This document shows positions 52,811-64,000 of a stretch of DNA of 64,000 nt, piece by piece; within the stretch, counting starts at the first letter, position 1, and each line of letters opens with the position of its first letter. The DNA comes from Dipetalonema caudispina. Lineage: Eukaryota; Nematoda; Chromadorea; Rhabditida; Onchocercidae. The notes under the pieces were generated by a model that saw only the letters and a list, made by a program, of their open reading frames with translations, ran no database searches and was not told the DNA's origin. Position numbers and translations under genes: made by a program. The DNA lies in assembly GCA_013365325.1 (NCBI GenBank), contig JABVXV010000007.1:699773-763772 (forward strand), given 5' to 3'.

Positions 52811-55800
52811 CTCTGGTAAAAGTCAAGATGCTCTAAGTACTTTTTATCGGAATATCAGTAGGAATTTCTTCCATCTACAAATGAAGCACTGTGGAAAACT
52901 GCTCTAAAAAAGGCCACCAAATTTATGATCATGCATTCAACGCCAGAAGCAATTCTTTCATCCCACCACCTGTCTGGCCTACCCTTCCTTTTCTCAAAAA
53001 CGAAATTTTATTGTCTAACTCGTCCGGAGGACGTTCCTCTCACCACAAGATTTGATATAGACCGGCTTAGTTGTCACTTCGTTTAATTTTTAACTCATTT
53101 CATTTTAGAGCTCCATTTCTTTGTCGATTCTCCTCGCTTTTGAAGAATATTACCGTGTCTTGTTCATAAAAGGTCAAGTTTGAGGGTCAGACAAAGTTAA
53201 TTTTAGATATCTGTTTCTGTTTATCTAGGCAAGTATGCACCTATGTATACTCCCGAGGTCACGCTTACAATGAATTTCACTGAAGCATTTCATGATGATG
53301 AGCATTGTCGAGACAGATATTTTGGTGGATGAATTCATGAAAATTGGTGTTAACGGACTGGATTACACCTGGCCAAAGTCTAAAATGTAGAACGATAAGA
53401 TCATGTGGCACTTCTCTGAATTTATTCAGTGCAGGACAATGGTTGCTATGATGCCTTTGGTCCTAATAATTTTGTGCACACTCCCGATTCTGATCCTATT
53501 TCTCCATTTTCGAAATTTAGGGAGAACTGATGAGTTCTTCCGCTTAGATATAATTGTGAAACTTCATTTTGCGATCCTTCCATCTTTGTGGATGCACAAA
53601 GTTCAAAATTTTCGAAATTTTGCAACCATAAATTGGAAAAAAATTTTTATTCCTAAAATATCTCGAAAATTTGGTAAAATGGAAATATAATGGTTTGCTG
53701 AAAATGACAATCCCATGAAATTCCTCTGCTCTTAAGCGTTGATCAATAATTTGGCCTAAAAACCATTAATTCAAACTGAAAATTTTTCTGTTTGAATTGC
53801 CATTCAAGCGGATGAATGATTTAATATAACATTTTTTCTAATAAAATCAAAGGTCAAATACGATATGACACCTCAAAGTGACTTTTGAACTCACAAGTCA
53901 CAACGGAAACGGGAACTTTCACTGCAGGGAAAAACTACAGAAGAGCATTTCTGATCGAAATATTACCAAATTGAAGCGAGTCGTAACTTTTCCTTCACCA
54001 TAAAAAAAGAAAAAATAACGCTATGAATTTTAGTATGGGGAAAAGAATAAGTGTCTGGGATAGATTGATTTTTTGAAATTTCTGTCAAGAAATGGAGTTT
54101 GTTCTGTACCCTTTTAAATAAACTAACTTTTAACCCAATCAAAACCTTCATTGCCTCTTCTGTCACTGTTACAGAAAAAAACAAAAACTGTGAATTCCTG
54201 TTCTCAGTACCTGACTGGAATGAAATTACTTCGTCAGTTTGTTTATGAAATTGAAATCAATTTTTTTCAGCTGCTTTTGGTCGCAATTTCTCCGAACTTT
54301 TTCTTATACCAAAATGTACAGTAGACTATTTGTGCCATCTTATATACAATGCAGATAAGTTTAAATAGAATTCAATTATTTCATTTTTTTTCCTGTAACT
54401 AATTAAAGTCAGATTCTCATTAGGCTTTCTTTCGCATTTATCTTATGTGTTTTTGTCAGTTAAAATGCTACACGATTCCTAATTTAAATTCAAAATTTTA
54501 ACTGATAGTTTGATTAACCAGTCATGTGACTTTTCGACCTTACCTCGCCCTATCTTATAATGATAATAACTTCATTTTCATTTTGTTATATGTATTTTGG
54601 ATATATTTCTGCATTACCTTCAACATTAATAGGAATTAAAAAATTGGAAATCAGAAATGAGCACTTTTCTTCTCCAAATATTTCGGTAGATTGCTTTGTT
54701 CATATGAAATTAACATAGTTTTATTATTTTTTCATTCCAACATGATTAAAGATAAGCCTTATAAAGGTTTGAGAAATGTTCGATGAATATGATAACAATT
54801 CCATTACTTTCACTGTCTTTGATGCTTTTAATCTTTTGTTTTAGGTAACCATCCTTCAACGATATGCCTTATTAATCCTCTACCACTTGTCAGGCCATCT
54901 TACTTACTTATCACTTATCCTTTTCATGTAATCTGAATCTTAGACTAAATATCACAAATTTCTATTGAAAATATGCTGTAACTTCTCGGATGTCTTTTAT
55001 CGTTTCCGCTAAATCATTCCTGACCATCTTCTCATAGGATACAATACGGACAGATGCAAATGGAGGGTTCGGTCGATTTTGTTCCGGATGGTAGCATTGG
55101 AAATTTGTTATATTCAGTGAATCCCGAACTATTTGTTATTTTACCGATCTAATGATGTACCAAAAGGTTGTTTAGTGTATTGCTATAATCCCTACTTTCT
55201 ATCATCCTTTCGATTCACCTTGTACCGCATAAGGACTGCCACCTTTGTTCATCGGTGTACTGAATGATTTCATGGATAGCCTTTTCGCTGTCTAATCTCC
55301 CTGTTCTCTCCCACTGACTACTGTCAGACAGTCACTACCTTATGACAATTGAGAGAAGGGTTCGACTCACTTGATGAAGTGAGCTTATGTGTGGATGGGT
55401 TCTATTCATTCCAATCGTTTCATTACGTTGCATGTTTGGTACTCTTCTGTGTGGAAAACGTACTACTACCTGGTTGCATTTCCTGCTATTAGGGGTGGGT
55501 CTTGTCGGTTTGAATACGGACACAATTGATTTTGGAGATGAAATGAGCATTAATACGTTTTCTCGGAAGATTTGTAGGATTGTTGTCTTTGATATCCGAA
55601 GCCGACAAAATAAGGGTGTTTCAATTTCCAGGGAGAGTGGAATTGTAAAGGTTAGTCATATATCCATCAGGTTAGTCTACGTTGAGTATGTTTTAGGATT
55701 CTAAGAAAATGGTTCAATTACTGGGTGAGATAGGGATTTACAACAGTTCAATGGTTGGGGAGAAAAGCTGATTACAATGATTTAGAAACTGAAGGGATTG

Positions 55801-56104
55801 GTACTTTCAGAGGTTACTGACATAGAAAGAACTCTCTAAGTTACGTCGCAAGCCTTTCTTGATGAAGTTAAGGCCATCAACAGTGGAAGGCTTCTATGGC
55901 AGATTCTTCTTATTACTACAGGAATTTTGATTTTCACTTTCTCATTCAAAATATCCATCGTTCTCATCCACTACAACTGCATGTATTTTAAAATTGATTT
56001 CATGTTTCATTTTTTTCTTTTCTGTGGCCACGTTTTGAATGGCATTATCACCGCTTCATATGTCGTTGTCAATAAGAGAGGGAGAGGAAGAGGGAAATAG
56101 ATAG

Positions 56105-56121
56105 ACAGAGAGAGAGAGAGG
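56105..56121 (+). repeat. Dinucleotide repeat (AG)n
   Basis: A short AG microsatellite inside a wider purine-rich stretch (about 56075-56123). Confidence 0.75.
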
Positions 56122-57239
56122 GTCGATTATGTCCAAGTAGTCCAACGAACTGAATGAATATATCAGCAGATACTACGCAACTTATTGGATGCTTCCTGCT
56201 GCGATATATGCACACTCTCAACTTATGATGAGGTTGGCTGAAAGATGCTAACTTTCAGGGAGAGGGAGGTAGAGCCATAGGCATAGCAACAGGCCACATC
56301 GTATCAGAGAATGTTGGCTTTCCTCTGAAATCTCCCACTCATCCATTTCTACTTTTTTTTGTTCATCATTTATCAACTTTTCGCGCTATCTTTTGGCTTG
56401 TTTTCTGGATTTCAACATTTTTAATTCCGCAGCTGGGCTTTAATTTGCATAATGTCGTTTTTCTTTTTTTAAATTAGAAAGCGTTATGCTGGAGATTTTT
56501 TTTTTGTCTGGAACTTATGCAAATTCGTATGCGAAGAGAAAAACTACCACTTGGATTTGCTGATTTACTTAGCACTCCAACTCAACAATCTTTTGATATT
56601 TTTATTTTAGCGGGATTCAGGAAGTTTGTGGAAAGGAAATAATAGTTTTTCTGACGAAACTTAGGTACGTTTTGACAGCTGCTATCGTTTGTTAGCAGTC
56701 AAATGATAAGGGAAGTTGTATAAAGTACTTTATCGCCAGTTCAAGTCCATGAATTCGTCACTTGTGGAATTAATATTCGTTTGTGTTGATGTCATGGGGT
56801 AATTCTGTATATTTGCTGATGGATATGATAATTGTAAAGTTTTTTTCAAATGCTTGTATTTCTAAATAGACATTGTTTAAGAAAATTCACTGTTGCGTTT
56901 CGTGCACAAAATTTCAAATTTACTTGAACAGAGTAAATTTGTTTCAATTCGTCAGTTAATCGCTTGATGTGCTGTACTTAAAGGGAGGATATCGATTTGC
57001 GAACATTGATTGGAAGAGGATCTTAGGAACATATTCCATCACTTATTCTATCAGCAGATCGCATAACCGCTCGTTTATTGCAGTTTCAAAATGACAGAAC
57101 GTTATTTAAAAGTTGAAAGTATTGGGCAAAAAATCCTGTTATTGAGAATCAGAAAAGGCGATTGCTGAAATAAATCGGAACATAGGCATTGGGCCAAATT
57201 TAGTACGCTATTAAATATAAGGTTGGCTTTTATTTCAGG

Positions 57240-60777
<3,538 letters not shown>

Positions 60778-62168
60778 AGAGAATAGGATGGCTATACACT
60801 ATTTTGTAATGGTCAAACCTAATATTTACAATTCCTGTAATGGATCTTAATAAAAGTGAATTAAAAGAGTAAGACTACCACTGAACAAAACAATTTAATT
60901 TCAATTTACTTGCTTTTCATTCTATACGGTTCATTTATTTTGCATGAACTGAGTGTTTGTGACGCAAAATTGAAATTAGGAGAATCTAAAGGCTTTATTC
61001 TTCATAATGCTCTGTCCACAAGCATAGCGCATGTTTTCTTTTAAATTTCGGGTAAAAAAAACAATCATAAAATGGGGAATTCGGTATTTCTTACTCCATA
61101 TGTTCCGTAGTATATTAATGTAATGTTTGCTTAGATTTGTTTTATAACTGTGTGTCACTTGTATTTCAAGGTTCACATGTTTGCTGGATTTTACAAGTAC
61201 TTGTTATTCATTAATGAATTAAACAGTTAGTCTTAACTAGCTTCTTCAGCTATATATGCAAATTTTCGGTACTCATAAATTGCCTGAGGTACAATTTTTT
61301 TTAAAAATAGTATTTTCGGAAATTGCACTGCAACATCGGTTGTAAAGATCACTCAAAAAATGGAATTGGGATGAACTTATGTCTAATGCCTTGTTAATGC
61401 AAATGATCTGTCAGATTTGTCATGTTGAATTGTCCTGGACACACCTTTGAAGCATGTTTTAAATTTAAAAGAAGCGAATGAGTATTAGTCGTTTGCTTTG
61501 AATCTATTAACATTCTTTTTATTTCAAAATCGTGGGGGAGGTTACTTTCATGTGTCATTATTTACGACATATTTTGAGTGTCAGATCTGTCATGTTGAAA
61601 GATAACCGAATTTTCATACTATTACAAGAAAAGGGAAGTGATGGTCTATCAGATCCAGCCATCACCCTTAACTAATCAAATAATCGGTTTAAAACTAAAA
61701 TACTTTTGTTTAAAGAGCGTTTGGAGGAAGTTATCTTGGTGGTAGTAGCTAGCTGATAACACTATCATACTGCAGACCTGGTTTTTGTGATGGAAGTAGC
61801 TTGTATAGCCCAATGACATACAAATAATAGATCATAAACATAAAGAGTTAAGCAAGTTGGATTCGAAGGAATAAGAAGTTAAATTCAACATAAATAAGAC
61901 CATTCATAGAGTATACTTTATCCATTTCACTATTTCCCTTTGCGATCTTAACCTACATGAAGCATTGATTAGGAAAATACTCCTCTACAAAAACATACTA
62001 ATTAACATTATTATGACGAAAAAGAATATTGAATTAATGTTACCACTAAGGGATCCTCAGTAAATTAAAATAAATATCATAATAGTTTAAGTACTAAGTT
62101 TCTTAATTATGAATGGAATTATTACAAACTCGAGTCATCCTGTAATCTTGCGATCCGTTCGGGATAAT
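60778..62168. other. Convergent intergenic region, LDH / neuropeptide gene
   Basis: 3' flanks of two convergent genes. The only frame of note (60976-61176, minus) has no domain. Nothing else is recognised. Confidence 0.4.
60849..60854 (+). terminator. Polyadenylation signal of LDH
   Basis: AATAAA 72 bases after the LDH stop codon. Confidence 0.6.
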
Positions 62169-62820
62169 TCATTTATTCTTAAAAAGAGTGGGATTGTAAG
62201 CACCGAAATCTCGTTTGCCAAAACGGATAAATGTTGGCTTGCCGTAGGAACGGGAATTACGTTCAAATCCAAATTGTGGTTTTGACCTCAATAACATTGC
62301 ATACCAAGCCTTTGCATTTTCATTAGCCTGAAATTTAACAAGTTTTCAAAAAGTTTAGTAAGACTAAGAACAAAGAGGTTGGCAAGGACCAGTAAGTTAT
62401 GCTTGGAGGCATTCGTGTCAGGAATAATTTCGCGCCAGATAAATTTTACATATTTCAAAACTCAATCATGTTATGCCGCAAAGTTAAAGCATAGAGTACT
62501 GCAATTAAGGTATTCTAGCCCTTTTAATACTGATATTATCAGAAAATAATCAGTGTTTATATACTTGCAAGAAGGTCTAAACAGATGAGTTTTTTAACTT
62601 GATCTCTTTTACTGATTTATGGTAGATAGATTGCCTGATCCTATAGACTTAAGAGTTCTATAAATATGAATTTTTGGAAAAGTAATAAAAATAAACGAAC
62701 AGATTCATCATCTTCCCCATATATAACATTAGCATTTGAGTATGTTATCATGATAAACAATCCGATACAAACAGCAAAATAAACAATTGCGTTGGCTCCG
62801 GTACATCGAGTTTGTGTCAT
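62169..62820 (-). CDS. FMRFamide-like neuropeptide precursor (one PTFIRF-amide peptide)
   Basis: A secreted precursor cut into an amidated peptide. Two exons: 62820-62701 and 62327-62169, giving 92 residues. The N-terminus has a hydrophobic signal segment (about 11-28, AIVYFAVCIGLFIMIT) with a likely cleavage near SNA. A linker follows, then SYGKPTFIRFGKR, where Gly is the amide donor and Lys-Arg the processing site. A preceding single Arg would give SYGKPTFIRF-amide, and cutting after GK would give PTFIRF-amide. The second form equals a peptide of C. elegans flp-4, so an flp-4-like identity is possible, but only one copy is present and the rest does not settle it. A short tail DFGAYNPTLFKNK ends the protein. 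The donor is GTTCGT and the acceptor TTTCAG. Confidence 0.85.
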
Positions 62821-64000
62821 TTTCAGGGAGATTGTCTGGCTTAAATTCTCGGTAATTTCAATTTCAAACTTTGTTGTTTTTTACAAAAATCCTGAAAAAA
62901 ATTGCAATAGCAGTAATGAGACATCACAGATAGTATTACATACAGTATAATTGTCGTGTCGGAAAAAAGCAATAAAATTGAGGATATCCGTCAGATGATA
63001 ATCTCATCTAGTTTACAGAACTGATTTGCTATCCCATTCTATGGTGAATTGAATGCATTTGTAGATAGAAACCTGGTCATAAAGAAATTAATTTTATTTT
63101 TGCTACTTTCGAAAGGCTATAATTGTTGGTATTGCAAAACATATTTCATTCTAAGGTATACTTTTAATGATATAATGAAATACCCAAGAAAAAAGCTAAA
63201 AACTATGGCTAATTTGAAATGAACTATAAGAAAAATTACTTAAAAAAATTAAATTCTTTCTATGGAATAATACAAAATACCATTGATTTCTCTTAGCTTC
63301 TCTTTCTCGATAAATTGATGTTTTCATACAACTTTGGTTTGACTTAAATTTATCTGCTCACACTCAACAATCTCGTGTAATTAAAATCCTAACCGAGAAG
63401 ATGAATAAAGTATATAATCTTCTAGCTTATCTCTAATCCCCCAGGCCTGGGACCCAAGTAGTAAGTCTTAATTCGAGACGTGTGTTTGTTGTACAAAAAG
63501 TCGTATCATTTCCTCTACATTTATCTCTTTTTCACCTATTTTCTCCTCATATGATTATGCCTACCGTAATGTCCTGATACTCGAGTCTGAAACATACAAT
63601 AATGATAACATTCTTAAACATCAAAATGTGCACTTCTAGCCGGAATTCGGAAGCTGCAGAAGATCAGACTGACAGGCGACACCAAACAGTGGCCAGAACA
63701 TTTTTTGGTACAAGATAGGCTTGCGAAATACTTTGGAGCTTATTTCCTTTCAACCACTGGAGCGGTATTGTCGTATAGAGTTTACTTTCCGTGAGAAGTT
63801 CATATGTCACTATCCAATCGAGAAATAGTTCATTGTTATTTTTTGAGATCGGCGAGTACAATAACACCCACCCATTGAGTTTTTTTTACTTTCCAATTTG
63901 CTTCAAATATCGAATTGCTATAAATTATCTGAGGTGAATTCTTCCGGAACTTTTCTCGTAGTTGCAAGAGATCAGCTTCGATACTTATTCTCAATTGGTT
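62821..64000. other. Right edge of the window
   Basis: No gene recognised. It probably carries the promoter of the neuropeptide gene. A 67-codon minus-strand frame at 63664-63867 has no visible domain. Confidence 0.4.

Larger units (their letters stand above)
48012..57239. other. Long stretch without recognisable genes
   Basis: About 9.2 kb in which I find no exon set with family resemblance on either strand. The longest frames (53403-53690, 55387-55704) look like chance. It contains simple repeats (listed separately). It could hold non-coding RNA, long introns of a gene I missed, or regulatory DNA for LDH. Confidence 0.4.

Noticed and set aside
53403..53690. A 95-codon frame with a hydrophobic segment
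   Set aside because: The hydrophobic part follows from T-rich sequence; no exon partners or domain.
55350..55390. A tRNA-like GGGTTCGACTC box
   Set aside because: No matching A box or cloverleaf arms at the right distance on either strand.
55387..55704. A 105-codon frame in the gene desert
   Set aside because: No recognisable motif, and a similar-sized frame lies on the opposite strand over the same bases.

Overview
The window looks like nuclear DNA of a parasitic nematode, most likely a filarial (spirurid, clade III) worm. It is AT-rich, with intron-rich genes whose introns run from about 100 to over 1000 bases, TTTTCAG-type acceptors, likely spliced-leader acceptors a few bases upstream of some start codons, and proteins that match nematode orthologues from memory. 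The species cannot be decided from the sequence alone. I assembled exons by hand from splice sites, reading phase and family resemblance. Every multi-exon model with a resolved start sums to a multiple of three.

Left part (1-20.4 kb): a decayed tandem copy of cytosolic HSP70 (1237-5145) lies upstream of an intact HSP70 gene (6357-9674) with two perfect heat-shock elements and a TATA box. Tail to tail with it is cct-1, the TCP-1 alpha chaperonin subunit (minus strand). Head to head with cct-1 is a PQ-loop lysosomal amino-acid transporter (laat-1/PQLC2 type). Between laat-1 and the next gene sits the most striking element: an intronless, nearly full-length Rep gene of a circovirus/cyclovirus-like CRESS-DNA virus. 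It carries all the HUH-endonuclease and SF3-helicase motifs but is broken by two in-frame stops, and it is preceded by a hairpin holding a circovirus-like nonanucleotide. This is an endogenous viral element.

Middle part (20.9-48 kb): NOP56 (box C/D snoRNP core protein) and a DIRAS/drn-1 Ras-like GTPase on the plus strand. Then, all on the minus strand, come an RNF170-type membrane RING E3 ligase, the mitochondrial import J-protein TIM14 (dnj-21; a single exon), a TMCO4/DUF726 alpha/beta-hydrolase protein with 15 exons, and eIF3 subunit F.

Right part (48-64 kb): a 9.2-kb stretch without recognisable genes, then L-lactate dehydrogenase (plus strand, 8 exons), and a two-exon FMRFamide-like neuropeptide precursor encoding one PTFIRF-amide peptide (minus strand).

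Most genes are housekeeping: protein folding (HSP70, CCT1, TIM14), translation and ribosome biogenesis (eIF3F, NOP56) and glycolysis (LDH). Two signals cut across the window. The first is the viral Rep insertion. The second is an unusually high number of GC-AG introns, four to five among about 72 that I resolved.
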